Shown: positions 20,991 to 29,826 of the stretch, in pieces | Numbering within the stretch: the stretch's first letter is position 1 | Layout of the letters: every line of letters starts with the position of its first letter | NCBI RefSeq assembly: GCF_000179775.1 | Contig: NZ_AEEB01000001.1 | Coordinates: forward strand, 62,001-126,000 | Reading direction: 5' to 3' | Origin: Ahrensia sp. R2A130 | GTDB taxonomy: Bacteria > Pseudomonadota > Alphaproteobacteria > Rhizobiales > Rhizobiaceae | Length of the DNA: 64,000 bases | Notes under the pieces: generated by a model | What the model was told of the DNA's origin: nothing | Database searches by the model: none | The model's input: the letters and a program-made list of their open reading frames with translations, nothing else | Made by a program: the position numbers and the translations under genes

Positions 20991-21673
20991 AAACATCGTG
21001 CTGTATGGGTTTCCACGCTGCTCCATCCATACATGCGTTCGTTGGTGATGCTGCGACGCTGGCCGCCAGACAAAATCTCTCCCCGCATCATTGCACCGCC
21101 TGCATACTGCCTGTTCTTTAGCGCATGAGCCGACGGTCCGGACCGTCCTGATCGTTGCGTGGAAGCGATCCTTCCGTCGCGCGCGCTTAACGGTCGCAAG
21201 CGGGCGGAGCTCTATGTTGCACCGGCAGAGCTGCCACAACAGCTTCGGGACCGGACGTCGAACGTCAGCAATGGCGGGCCGAGGGCAAGGCCGATGAACC
21301 GCAGATTATCGCGGCTCATGTTCGGGGAGGTGACGGGAATGGTGTTGAGACACATCTGCAGCAGGATCGAGCGGGGCGAAGGCGTCATGCCTTTTCGCCT
21401 GAGACTACAGGCTAACGGCAGACTTCTTCGTCCCGCTGGCTCATTTTTGCGCTCACGCTGTCGGCCATAAGTGGCCTTCGCTGCGCGGGCGCGGCGCAAC
21501 TAGCGCCGGGCAGCTATTCGCGCTTGCCTATCGCTCGGACGTCGTGAGGCGGGTCGATATTTCTGCACGTCCTAACCCCATTCCCACCGTTGTCTTCCCC
21601 GCCTTCGCGGGGAAGACAACGGTGGATTAGGAAAAGCAAAACTAAACAGTCGTTGGCCTCACGCAGGAAGGTT
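20991..21673 (+). other. Gene-free stretch with palindromes
   Basis: About 680 bases in which no reading frame on either strand resembles a known protein; short open frames exist but share no recognisable motif. It carries a perfect 16-bp palindrome GACGGTCCGGACCGTC at 21132-21147 and a long palindromic element at 21584-21625. I looked for tmRNA, RNase P RNA and SRP RNA signatures and saw none. It may hold the remains of a decayed gene. Confidence 0.5.
21584..21625. repeat. REP-like palindromic element
   Basis: A perfect 19-bp inverted repeat: CCACCGTTGTCTTCCCCGC (21584-21602), loop CTTC, then its exact complement at 21607-21625. CCTAA (21571) and TTAGG (21627) extend it outside. There is no T run, so it is not an ordinary terminator. 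It lies 48 bases after the pccA stop (pccA reads leftwards) and looks like an extragenic palindromic repeat. No second copy was noticed in this window. Confidence 0.6.
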
Positions 21674-23677
21674 CTACTCGAACGTCATGATGACGGCATC
21701 GACAGCAAGACTGTCACCGGCTTCAGCCTCAACTGTTGCAACCGTCGCTTTGCGTTCAGCGCGCAGGATGTTTTCCATCTTCATGGCTTCTACAGTGGCA
21801 AGTGCCTGACCTTCTTCTACGGTGTCCCCCGCAGCGACCGTGATGGACACGATAAGACCGGGCATGGGGCAAAGCAGCTGTTTGGATGTGTCGGCGGGCA
21901 CTTTCTCTATCATGTGGCGGGAAAGCTCTGCCACGCGAGGGCGCAGAACCTGCACGTCGCACTCGATGCCGCGATAACGCATTGTGTAACCGCCCGCGCT
22001 GGCCTTCACTTTCACCGCGACAGGCTTGCCGTCGATAGTCGCTTCGATCAGCGCTTTGCCAGGGCGCCAGTCCGTTTCGACATCCATCTTGGTTCCGTCG
22101 GCGAATTTGATCTTCGCGCCTTCGTTGCGCGCCTTAAGTTTCAGGGCGAGGTCGTGGTCGCCGATCTTGACGACCCAGCGTTTGCCGACGCGGCGCTTGT
22201 GGTTGTTCATGGCCCCGGAAATACGCGTGCGGCGTAGCTGGGCGATCATGTTCATAACGGCGGCGAGCGCCGCCAATTTGCGGGACGTTTGCTCGTCAGC
22301 TTCGACGCCCACAAAACCCTCGGGATACTCTTCTTCGATAAATGCGGTGGTGATGTTGCCAGAGCGGAAACGGGGATGGTCCATCACGGCGGAAAGGAAC
22401 GGCAGGTTGTGGCCGATGCCGTCGACCTCAAACGTGTCCAGTGCCTCCGCCATCGTGTCGATTGCGCTTTCGCGGTCCGGCCCCCATGTGCAAAGCTTGG
22501 CGATCATCGGGTCGTAGAACATGGAGATCTCCCCGCCATCGTAAACGCCGGTATCGTTGCGAATGATGGTGCCGTCATCGCGCACACCTTCAGCCGGCGG
22601 GGCATAGCGGGTTAGGCGACCGATGGAGGGCAGGAAGTTGCGATAGGGATCTTCGGCGTAGAGGCGGCTTTCCATCGCCCAGCCGTTCAACTTCACGTCG
22701 TCCTGTTTGATGGATAGTTTTTCGCCAGCAGCGACGCGGATCATCTGCTCCACCAGATCGATGCCGGTGATGAGTTCGGTCACCGGATGCTCCACCTGAA
22801 GGCGGGTGTTCATTTCGAGGAAGTAGAAATTACGGTCGCCATCGACGATGAACTCCACCGTGCCTGCGCTGGCATAATCGACGGCTTGGGAAAGTGCGAC
22901 GGCCTGTTCGCCCATGGCCTTGCGGGTTTTTTCATCGAGGAAAGGCGAGGGCGCTTCTTCGATGACCTTCTGGTTGCGGCGCTGGATGGAGCATTCGCGT
23001 TCGCCCAGATAAATGCAGTTGCCATGGCTGTCTGCCAGCACCTGAATTTCGATATGGCGGGGTTGGGTGACGAATTTTTCGATGAAGATGCGGTCGTCGC
23101 CGAAGGAGTTGGCCGCTTCGTTTTTCGACGACTGAAAGCCTTCGCGGGCGTCGTCATCGTTCCAAGCGATCCGCATGCCTTTGCCGCCACCACCAGCGCT
23201 GGCCTTGATCATCACGGGGTAGCCGATCTGGCCGGAGATTTTCACAGCCTCTTCGGCGTCTGCAATCAAATCCATGTGGCCGGGAACGGTTGAAACACCT
23301 GCTTCAGAGGCGAGTTTCTTCGAGGTGATTTTGTCGCCCATGGCTTCGATTGCGCCGACGGGCGGGCCAATAAAGGCAATGCCAGCTTCATCGAGAGCTT
23401 TAGCGAATAGCGGATTTTCCGACAGGAAACCGTAACCGGGGTGAACGGCTTGCGCCCCGCTTTCGCGAATAGCGGCCATGATTTTGTCGATGACGATATA
23501 GGATTGGTTGGCGGCTGGCGGGCCGATATGGATGGCTTCATCAGCCATGCGCACGTGCAATGCGTTTGCGTCTGCATCCGAGTAGACCGCTACCGTTTTG
23601 ATACCCATTCGCCTTGCGGTCTTGATGACACGGCAGGCAATTTCGCCACGGTTTGCGATCAGAATTTTATCGAACAT
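21674..23677 (-). CDS. pccA: Propionyl-CoA carboxylase alpha (biotin) subunit
   Basis: Carries biotin carboxylase and biotin carrier functions for carboxylation of propionyl-CoA to methylmalonyl-CoA. The 667-residue protein starts at MFDKILIANRGEIACRV. It has the ATP-grasp loop KASAGGGGKGMR, the carboxylase motif RDCS-like GERECSIQRRNQK, a BT linker domain, and the C-terminal biotin domain with EAMKMEN, where the biotinylated residue is Lys633. Chain length and the BT domain favour propionyl-CoA over acetyl- or methylcrotonyl-CoA carboxylase. The carboxyltransferase beta subunit is not in the window. A small XRE regulator gene lies directly upstream on the same strand. Confidence 0.93.
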   Translation of the reverse strand: MFDKILIANRGEIACRVIKTARRMGIKTVAVYSDADANALHVRMADEAIHIGPPAANQSYIVIDKIMAAIRESGAQAVHPGYGFLSENPLFAKALDEAGIAFIGPPVGAIEAMGDKITSKKLASEAGVSTVPGHMDLIADAEEAVKISGQIGYPVMIKASAGGGGKGMRIAWNDDDAREGFQSSKNEAANSFGDDRIFIEKFVTQPRHIEIQVLADSHGNCIYLGERECSIQRRNQKVIEEAPSPFLDEKTRKAMGEQAVALSQAVDYASAGTVEFIVDGDRNFYFLEMNTRLQVEHPVTELITGIDLVEQMIRVAAGEKLSIKQDDVKLNGWAMESRLYAEDPYRNFLPSIGRLTRYAPPAEGVRDDGTIIRNDTGVYDGGEISMFYDPMIAKLCTWGPDRESAIDTMAEALDTFEVDGIGHNLPFLSAVMDHPRFRSGNITTAFIEEEYPEGFVGVEADEQTSRKLAALAAVMNMIAQLRRTRISGAMNNHKRRVGKRWVVKIGDHDLALKLKARNEGAKIKFADGTKMDVETDWRPGKALIEATIDGKPVAVKVKASAGGYTMRYRGIECDVQVLRPRVAELSRHMIEKVPADTSKQLLCPMPGLIVSITVAAGDTVEEGQALATVEAMKMENILRAERKATVATVEAEAGDSLAVDAVIMTFE

Positions 23678-23715
23678 GCTCAGCCTCGAAGAAATGGGCT
23701 GAAAATGTGCCCGGT

Positions 23716-23752
23716 CAACCATTTATCCGTATGGTTGGAGGCGCATATGCGC
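23716..23752. promoter_or_regulatory. Candidate operator between the XRE gene and pccA
   Basis: Two inverted repeats lie close together upstream of pccA: CAACCAT (23716-23722) with ATGGTTG (23731-23737), and the perfect 12-bp palindrome GCGCATATGCGC (23741-23752). They lie 39 to 75 bases before the pccA start, where a regulator would bind. The adjacent XRE protein is an obvious candidate, but binding is inference. Confidence 0.35.
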
Positions 23753-23771
23753 AAGAGCGTCTAACGTAGGA

Positions 23772-24023
23772 TCAGCGTGCGGCGCGATAAGCATCCACAA
23801 GCTGGTCCATCAATTTGTGATGGTCAATTTCGAGTGCAACGCAAAACTGGATGACGTCGATCATCTCAGCGCGGGTCTGCCCATTTTCGAACTTTGAAAC
23901 GTACCCTTGGGTACGACCGATTGCGCCTGCCAGTTCGCCCTGAGTCATGTCCGCTTTTCGACGAGCGGCCCTGACAACATTTCGCAGGATCTCTCTCGGC
24001 GAGTGGTCAACACTATGTGCCAT
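23772..24023 (-). CDS. Small XRE-family helix-turn-helix regulator
   Basis: An 83-residue protein made almost entirely of one XRE/HTH_3 domain (MTQGELAGAIGRTQGYVSKFENGQTRAEMIDVIQFCVALEI). It has the usual helix pattern with the recognition helix TQGYVSKFENG, and no sensor domain. It may repress itself and pccA, on whose strand it lies 94 bases upstream. The AT-rich sequence upstream of it carries a 9-bp inverted repeat that could be its operator. Confidence 0.85.
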   Translation of the reverse strand: MAHSVDHSPREILRNVVRAARRKADMTQGELAGAIGRTQGYVSKFENGQTRAEMIDVIQFCVALEIDHHKLMDQLVDAYRAAR

Positions 24024-24092
24024 CAGATGAAACCTTCGACTATCTTGTGACGTTACCCTAGTGCGTAAATGCGTCGCAACCTAATTCCCCCT

Positions 24093-24133
24093 GTAATATC
24101 AGTGTGTTTTCCACAATAGGACGTTGATATTAC
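24093..24133. promoter_or_regulatory. Inverted repeat upstream of the XRE gene
   Basis: GTAATATCA (24093-24101) and TGATATTAC (24125-24133) are exact complements separated by 23 bases. They lie in an AT-rich intergenic stretch, about 70 to 110 bases upstream of the XRE start. The spacing of about three helical turns suits a dimeric repressor. The same stretch holds two short hairpins (24137-24149 and 24160-24175) downstream of the dioxygenase gene. Confidence 0.4.
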
Positions 24134-24195
24134 GAAGAGAATTTTTCTCAATTCATTCGCTCAAATTGTTTTGAGTTATTGCGAATTGGATTTCT

Positions 24196-25314
24196 TTACG
24201 CAGGGCTGCGGCGATTTTCGTAGGCTGCTAACTCGGCTGACAATTTGTCGAACGGCCAGTTTTCACGCAGCGCAGAGCGCATCAGGTCTCGTTGGGTGAC
24301 AGGGGCCAAGCCGTCCACAGGCGGGTCGCGCTCCAGATCGGTAGGGAAGGGATAGCCTTCCGCAGTGCTTGCCAGAAGAGCTTCCTGCTCTATGTGTGGC
24401 AAGCCCGCCTCCACCGCTGCGCGATAGACACAAAGGCACAATTCCCGCCGGCGGATAGTCTCCATCGCGCGCCCAAGAGGGCTGGAAACCTGAAGCAGAT
24501 TGGCCATGCGGTGGATATCGCTGGTGCTATTTTCGCCCGCTGCGTGCATCAGGCCCGGTGAGAAAAATAGTGCGTCACCTTTCTGTAGCGGCAGTTGGAC
24601 ATAGTTATCCTCAAAGACTTCCGAGACGTCATCATCGCGGAAACGAAGATAGTTCTGCGGCCACGTTTGCGAGAAGGGCAGCAGCTTCGTTGTTCCGCTT
24701 TCCACCGGCATATCGCAATGCGCCACGGCCCCTTGAAGTGTGAGTTGAGCGCCTACTGCGTGAACATGTGCGGGATATTGCGAGACCTGATTTTTGGTCA
24801 TGAAGCCCAGATGATAGTCGCAGTGACCGGTCTGGGCCTTGCCGCCGGGGTGCACGAGATTGACCTGCGCTGTCATTTGAAATGCCGGTCCTAGCCATGC
24901 GCGGCTGGCAAGTTCCAGCCATGGATTGGAGTGGTATTGCACGAAGACGTCGGGTGCTTCGCGGCCCAGTTTTTCTAGGCTATTCCAGATGCGGTCATTG
25001 GCACCGGATGCTGCAAAGTGGTCGCCGCCGCCAGAACTTGCCGTCTTTTCACGCTCGATGATCGTGTTGAAAACGTCCGTTGCAGCATCGATTGGCGTTG
25101 TATCGGCGAATGCACTGCGAAGCACGAAAACGCCGGGACCATTGAGCAAAACGTCTGCAAGTTCCCTGCGCAGGGTATCAGCCTGACCTGCATCAGTTGG
25201 CCAGTCGGCAAGCTTGTTACAATCATAGATTGGCACGTTTGCCGTGATTTCGGATGCGTTGGGCGCATCTTCGTTCCGACAGTTTAGTGCGATAATTGTG
25301 CGAAGGTCTTCCAT
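24196..25314 (-). CDS. Phytanoyl-CoA dioxygenase-type Fe(II)/2-oxoglutarate oxygenase
   Basis: A 372-residue putative non-haem iron oxygenase. The facial triad is visible as His164-x-Asp166 (TGHCDYHLGF) and His257 (SPGLMHAAGENS), with Arg269 a candidate 2-oxoglutarate ligand. This is the pattern of the PhyH family, whose members hydroxylate acyl-CoAs, ectoine and many small molecules, so the substrate is open. The ATG at 25314 is preferred over one at 25419, because the longer form would overlap the start of the divergent glutaryl-CoA dehydrogenase gene. The shared promoter region suggests linked expression. Confidence 0.78.
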   Translation of the reverse strand: MEDLRTIIALNCRNEDAPNASEITANVPIYDCNKLADWPTDAGQADTLRRELADVLLNGPGVFVLRSAFADTTPIDAATDVFNTIIEREKTASSGGGDHFAASGANDRIWNSLEKLGREAPDVFVQYHSNPWLELASRAWLGPAFQMTAQVNLVHPGGKAQTGHCDYHLGFMTKNQVSQYPAHVHAVGAQLTLQGAVAHCDMPVESGTTKLLPFSQTWPQNYLRFRDDDVSEVFEDNYVQLPLQKGDALFFSPGLMHAAGENSTSDIHRMANLLQVSSPLGRAMETIRRRELCLCVYRAAVEAGLPHIEQEALLASTAEGYPFPTDLERDPPVDGLAPVTQRDLMRSALRENWPFDKLSAELAAYENRRSPA

Positions 25315-25417
25315 GACAGTCTCTGGCTTGACGTGTAGGTTGTGGAGGAGAGACTGATCGGAGATGTAGCGCAGTTCAAGCGCTGATGATGCTCCGAACC
25401 TAACACGAGGTGAGACC

Positions 25418-26671
25418 ATGCTGACGAAAACCGATGGCGCTGAATTGCATCATGCCCATGCAAACACGCCGGAACAGGCGCGTGCGAAAGCTGCACCGCT
25501 GGACTGGGCAGACCCTTTCGGTCTCGACGCCCAATTGGATGAAGACGAAAGGCTGATCCGCGATACCGCTCACGGTTATGCACAAGACAAACTGGCTTCG
25601 CGCGTGTTGATGGCCAACCGCAACGAGACGTTTGATCGTGAGATTATGTCTGAAATGGGAGATCTCGGTCTGCTTGGCGCAACCCTTCCGGAAGAGTTCG
25701 GTGGGTCTGGTGCGAGCTATGTATCCTACGGTCTTGTGGCGCGTGAAGTGGAGCGCGTCGACAGTGGTTACCGCTCTGCGATGTCGGTACAATCTTCTCT
25801 CGTGATGCATCCGATCTTTGCTTACGGCACAGACGAACAGCGGTCGAAATTTCTACCTGAACTGGCTTCAGGTCGCATGGTTGGCTGCTTCGGCTTGACC
25901 GAACCAGACCACGGTTCCGACGCTGGCGGTATGTTGACCCGCGCGAAGCCTGTCGCAGGTGGTTACAGCCTGTCCGGCGCCAAAAACTGGATCACAAACT
26001 CGCCCATCGCCGATGTGATGGTGGTGTGGGCAAAACTCGATGATGGCAATGGCGACAAGATTCGCGGCTTCATTTTAGAGCGCGGTATGAAGGGGCTGGA
26101 GACGCCGAAGATCGAAGGCAAGTTTTCACTGCGCGCTTCCGTCACCGGTATGATCCAGATGGATGAGGTCTTCGTACCCGAAGCAAACCTGCTGCCACAT
26201 GTGTCCGGTCTTGCCGGCCCGTTCGGTTGCCTGAATAAAGCGCGCTACGGCATTTCATGGGGTGCGATGGGCGCTGCTGAATTCTGCTGGCATGCCGCGC
26301 GCACCTACACGCTGGAGCGCAAGCAGTTCGGTCGTCCTCTGGCGCAGACCCAACTTATCCAGAAGAAGCTGGCAGATATGCAGACCGAGATTTCTCTCGG
26401 CCTTCAAGGTTCACTGCGTCTCGGACGTTTGATTGATGATCATGCGGCACCGGTGGAATTGATCTCGCTGATGAAGCGCAACAATTGCGGTAAGGCGCTC
26501 GATGTCGCCCGTAATGCCCGCGACATGCATGGCGGGAATGGTGTTTCTGACGAGTACGGCGTCATTCGCCACGTTATGAACCTTGAAGCTGTGAACACCT
26601 ATGAAGGCACCCATGATGTGCATGCGCTGATTTTGGGTCGTGCGCAGACCGGCCTTCAGGCGTTCATGTAG
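25418..26671 (+). CDS. gcdH: Glutaryl-CoA dehydrogenase
   Basis: An acyl-CoA dehydrogenase of 417 residues that oxidises and decarboxylates glutaryl-CoA to crotonyl-CoA in lysine and tryptophan breakdown. The N-terminus ([24 protein letters not shown]) and the segment [15 protein letters not shown] are typical of this subgroup. The catalytic base is Glu396 in [20 protein letters not shown], the hallmark of glutaryl-CoA dehydrogenases. It is divergent from the dioxygenase gene and converges with the protease gene 4 bases further on. Confidence 0.94.
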   Translation: MLTKTDGAELHHAHANTPEQARAKAAPLDWADPFGLDAQLDEDERLIRDTAHGYAQDKLASRVLMANRNETFDREIMSEMGDLGLLGATLPEEFGGSGASYVSYGLVAREVERVDSGYRSAMSVQSSLVMHPIFAYGTDEQRSKFLPELASGRMVGCFGLTEPDHGSDAGGMLTRAKPVAGGYSLSGAKNWITNSPIADVMVVWAKLDDGNGDKIRGFILERGMKGLETPKIEGKFSLRASVTGMIQMDEVFVPEANLLPHVSGLAGPFGCLNKARYGISWGAMGAAEFCWHAARTYTLERKQFGRPLAQTQLIQKKLADMQTEISLGLQGSLRLGRLIDDHAAPVELISLMKRNNCGKALDVARNARDMHGGNGVSDEYGVIRHVMNLEAVNTYEGTHDVHALILGRAQTGLQAFM

Positions 26672-26675
26672 CAGC

Positions 26676-27266
26676 TCAGCACTCCGGCGGCGTAGGAACG
26701 CGTTCCACCACGCTGCTGGAACCTGAATTTCCACTGACGACGGCAACGATCTGGCGGCCTTCGTTTGTCTCTTGGACCACCGGCGCGCCGGACATGCCAG
26801 GTTCCATTGGGCACAGAAAACGCGCTCGGGGGCTGCCAGCCTGCAAGTGGCACTGCTGCGGGTTCTGCAAATGCGCTGCCGAGCGGGGGTAGCCTGTTGC
26901 GGTAGCAATGGCCTTTTCACGGCTGTTCGACTGCACTCTTAGCGGTTTCAGACGCGAAGGTTTGGCAAGGCAAAGCCAAGCGACGTCTTGCTTTTCCACT
27001 CGAATAATTCTGCTTACCTCGTGCAATTCTTTCCAATTGCCGCGCTCGTAGCCGAGCACGATGCGCAGGCGGTCGCGCGGTAAGCCCTCTACGCAGTGCT
27101 TGGCGGTCAGCGCCATCTGTCGCCCGACCAGCGATACGGTACAGTGCCGTTTGGTGCGGAAGCCTGCGTAGTTGAGGCGTCCGATAGAGGGGACGGTGTC
27201 TGCCGCGAATGAAGGCGTGACGGGGAGTGCCAACGTTACTGCTAGCATGAGTATAGCGACCTTCAT
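26676..27266 (-). CDS. Exported trypsin-like serine protease
   Basis: A 196-residue S1-type protease with a signal peptide (LMLAVTLALPVTPSFAA). The catalytic triad is complete by position and context: His57 in LTAKHCV, Asp94 in KQDVAWL and Ser159 in GMSGAP. Cysteines at 42 and 58 fit the usual disulfide around the histidine. It is short, without PDZ or propeptide domains. Its ATG overlaps the stop of the glycerate kinase gene (ATGA), so the two are translationally coupled although functionally unrelated. The start at 27266 is used. Confidence 0.85.
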   Translation of the reverse strand: MKVAILMLAVTLALPVTPSFAADTVPSIGRLNYAGFRTKRHCTVSLVGRQMALTAKHCVEGLPRDRLRIVLGYERGNWKELHEVSRIIRVEKQDVAWLCLAKPSRLKPLRVQSNSREKAIATATGYPRSAAHLQNPQQCHLQAGSPRARFLCPMEPGMSGAPVVQETNEGRQIVAVVSGNSGSSSVVERVPTPPEC

Positions 27267-28528
27267 GCGATCCAAATCGCCCTAAAGTCGTTGATGTTGG
27301 TTCTCGTAGGGCCGGTCATCACCAGATCGCCCAATCGCTGGAAGAACGTGTAGGCATCGTGACCGTCAAGCATGGCTTGGGCGTCCATTCCCAGCGCCTT
27401 GGCGCGGGCGAGCGTGTCCGGTGTAACCACTGCTCCGGCATTGTCTTCGCTGCCGTCGATCCCGTCTGTATCAGCCGCGATGGCCCATATATCCTCTGCG
27501 CCATCAAGTGCGATGGCGAGTGCCAGAAGATATTCGCAGTTGCGCCCGCCGCGCCCGCAGGGTGTACCTGCTTCTACGGTGACAGTGCTTTCACCACCTG
27601 AAACGATGGTTGTTGGGCCATTCGCGGTCACGGCCATCATCGCGTGGGCGCGGCCCATGTCGCGGGCTTCTCCTTCAAGATCAGCGCCCAATGAGGCGAC
27701 GCTGCCCCAAGCTTTGCCCATGCCATCGACGGTCTTGCGTAAGACGGAACCGGGCGTTGCGATCATCTGCAGCGTGGTGTTCTGGAAAATTGGATTTTCC
27801 TGCTTCGGCGTTTCTGCGGAATGGTCTTCCAGCCGTGCTGTAATCGATGCTGGGAGTTTCATTCCGTAGCGGGTCACGATCCCACGAGCGTCGGCCAAAG
27901 TTGTTGGGTCCGGTACTGTTGGGCCGGACGCGATGGTGCTGGGGTCATCGTGGGGTACATCGGAAATTGCCAGCGTCACGACGCGGGCGGGTGCTGCGAG
28001 TTGCGCGAGACGACCGCCTTTGATGGCGGAGATATGTTTGCGCACTGCATTCATTTCACCAATCGGTGCGCCACTCATGAGCAGCGCTTTGTTGAGCGTC
28101 TTTTTCTCTTCCAGTGTGATGCCTTCAGACGGAGCGACCAGCAGTGATGATCCGCCGCCAGAGATAAGGCAGAGCAAAAGGTCATCCTCACCAAGTTCTG
28201 CCACATCAGCGAGGATGCGTTGGGCGGCGTGAAAACCGCTATCATCAGGCACCGGATGAGCGGCTTCTAACACTTCGATGTGGTCGCAGATTTGCCCATG
28301 GCCGTAGCGGGTAAGGGCAATGCCGGAGAGGTTCGAATCTTTCGGCCAAGCAGCCTCCGTTGCTGCCGCCATGCTGGCCGCTGCCTTGCCCGCAGCTACC
28401 ACGAGAGTTCTGCCTTTGGGAGGCTCTGGCAGATATTGCGTGAGCGTTTCAGCAGGTGCTGCGTGTCGAACGGCGGTATCGAATAATTCGCGCAGAGCGC
28501 CGATTGGATCGGAAGAAGGCTGGGTCAT
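27263..28528 (-). CDS. Glycerate 2-kinase (type 2, MOFRL family)
   Basis: Phosphorylates D-glycerate to 2-phosphoglycerate in glyoxylate, serine-cycle or tartrate metabolism. The 421-residue protein has the N-terminal DUF4147 domain (GRTLVVAAGKAAASMA, CLISGGGSSLL) and the C-terminal MOFRL domain (SGGESTVTV, GGRNCEYLLALAIAL, AADTDGIDGSEDNAGA). Older databases call this family hydroxypyruvate reductase TtuD. The frame is open far upstream, but the family N-terminus matches the ATG at 28528. Confidence 0.92.
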   Translation of the reverse strand: MTQPSSDPIGALRELFDTAVRHAAPAETLTQYLPEPPKGRTLVVAAGKAAASMAAATEAAWPKDSNLSGIALTRYGHGQICDHIEVLEAAHPVPDDSGFHAAQRILADVAELGEDDLLLCLISGGGSSLLVAPSEGITLEEKKTLNKALLMSGAPIGEMNAVRKHISAIKGGRLAQLAAPARVVTLAISDVPHDDPSTIASGPTVPDPTTLADARGIVTRYGMKLPASITARLEDHSAETPKQENPIFQNTTLQMIATPGSVLRKTVDGMGKAWGSVASLGADLEGEARDMGRAHAMMAVTANGPTTIVSGGESTVTVEAGTPCGRGGRNCEYLLALAIALDGAEDIWAIAADTDGIDGSEDNAGAVVTPDTLARAKALGMDAQAMLDGHDAYTFFQRLGDLVMTGPTRTNINDFRAIWIA

Positions 28529-28590
28529 GGGTGATTGATACGTTGACAGTTCCCCATTGGGCAATCGACATGGGCATATCTTCTGCCACC

Positions 28591-28618
28591 TTCGGGCATT
28601 CATTTTCGGGCATTCATT
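28591..28618. repeat. 14-bp tandem duplication before the DUF971 gene
   Basis: TTCGGGCATTCATT occurs twice in perfect tandem (28591-28604 and 28605-28618) and ends directly before the ATG at 28620. The duplication fills the position where a Shine-Dalgarno sequence would be expected, and no purine-rich site is seen there. Confidence 0.8.
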
Positions 28619-28619
28619 T

Positions 28620-28979
28620 ATGACAACCAGCAATCCGACAGTGACCGAGATACGGCTGTCTCCTGATAAGCGTATTCTCACCATAGCTTTCGACAATGGC
28701 GATAAATTTGCGCCAACCGCGCGTTTGCTGCGGGTCGAGTCGCCCTCGGCAGAAGTGCAGGGGCACGACCCCAGCCAGAAAACCATCGTGCCGGGCAAAC
28801 GTGATGTGACGATCTCAGGCATTGAACCAGTGGGCAATTACGCTGTGCGGCTGATTTTTGATGACGGACACAACACCGGCATTTTCTCTTGGGAGGTGTT
28901 GCACCGCCTTGGCGCTGGCCACGATGTTCTGCTGGCGGCCTATCTTGCCAAGCTGGAAGAGGGTGGCTTGCCAGAGTGA
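28620..28979 (+). CDS. DUF971 domain protein
   Basis: A 119-residue protein formed by one DUF971 (gamma-butyrobetaine hydroxylase-like N-terminal) domain, with FDNGDKFAPTARLLRVESPSAEVQGH, EPVGNYAVRLIFDDGHNTGIFSWEVLHRLG and a Leu/Glu-rich C-terminus. The fold resembles the N-terminal domain of carnitine-synthesis dioxygenases. Stand-alone versions near ApbC are thought to work in iron-sulfur handling, but this is not settled. No zinc-binding cysteines are visible. The start is placed after a tandem 14-bp repeat. Confidence 0.85.
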   Translation: MTTSNPTVTEIRLSPDKRILTIAFDNGDKFAPTARLLRVESPSAEVQGHDPSQKTIVPGKRDVTISGIEPVGNYAVRLIFDDGHNTGIFSWEVLHRLGAGHDVLLAAYLAKLEEGGLPE

Positions 28980-29096
28980 GTGGGCGCGAGCGCCTGTGTC
29001 CATCGGGGATAGTGACATGTTGGTGGTTGGCGTAGCGACGCCTGCCCGCTAGCAAAGCAAACAAACCGACTTCCGGATCAAAATTTGTAACGGCTG

Positions 29097-29702
29097 ATGG
29101 CCAAGCTCTATTTCAACTACTCGACCATGAACGCGGGCAAATCCACCGCGCTGCTGCAGGCGTCGCACAACTACCGCGAGCGCGGGATGCGCACGCTTTT
29201 GCTGACTGCTGCTGTTGACGACCGGCGGGGTGTCGGCGTTATCGGTTCACGTATTGGCCTTGAAGCACGGGCGGAAATTTTCCGCGCCGACGATGATCTG
29301 TTGGCGTTGGTTCGCGATTTGCCGGAGGACAAGAAGCCGGATTGCATTCTGGTGGATGAAGCGCAGTTCATGACCGAGAAACAGGCTTGGCAATTGGCAA
29401 CCTTGGCGGACCGGGATCGCATTCCGGTCATGTGCTACGGCCTACGGACCGATTTTCAGGGCAAGCTCTTTCCCGGCAGCGAAGCGCTGCTGGCGATTGC
29501 TGATTCCATGCGGGAAATCCGAACCATCTGCTGGTGCGGGCGCAAGGCGACCATGGTTCGGCGGATGGACAGTGAGGGCGCTGTGCTGGAGGAGGGCGAT
29601 CAGGTCTCCATCGGTGGCGAAGAGAGCTACGTTTCGCTGTGCCGCACCCACTGGGCCGACAAGGACATCGGCCCCCACCATCAATTGCAGCTGAAAATCT
29701 GA
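29097..29702 (+). CDS. tdk: Thymidine kinase
   Basis: A salvage enzyme phosphorylating thymidine to dTMP. The 201-residue type II kinase has the P-loop STMNAGKST (9-17), the magnesium-site motif DEAQF, the lasso-type substrate loop, and a structural zinc site made by CWCGRK with CRTHW near the C-terminus. Length and motifs match the E. coli-type enzyme closely. It stands 117 bases after the DUF971 gene. Confidence 0.96.
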   Translation: MAKLYFNYSTMNAGKSTALLQASHNYRERGMRTLLLTAAVDDRRGVGVIGSRIGLEARAEIFRADDDLLALVRDLPEDKKPDCILVDEAQFMTEKQAWQLATLADRDRIPVMCYGLRTDFQGKLFPGSEALLAIADSMREIRTICWCGRKATMVRRMDSEGAVLEEGDQVSIGGEESYVSLCRTHWADKDIGPHHQLQLKI

Positions 29703-29826
29703 GCCGCCGAAGCGCTACTGGCGCAAACGGAACACTAGCTGCACGACCTTGCCGCATTCCGTCGCTGTCTCACTCGTTTCGTTGAGCCTACTCTGAAAAT
29801 TCAGATTGGCAGCGCAGGAGTGTTCC

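Noticed and set aside
20991-21673. tmRNA, RNase P RNA or SRP RNA in the large intergenic stretch
   Set aside because: The tag-peptide codons, the conserved RNase P core and the SRP tetraloop region could not be found on either strand.
28320-28345. T-loop-like GGTTCGAATC string suggesting a tRNA
   Set aside because: It lies inside the glycerate kinase gene and no acceptor, D or anticodon stems surround it.
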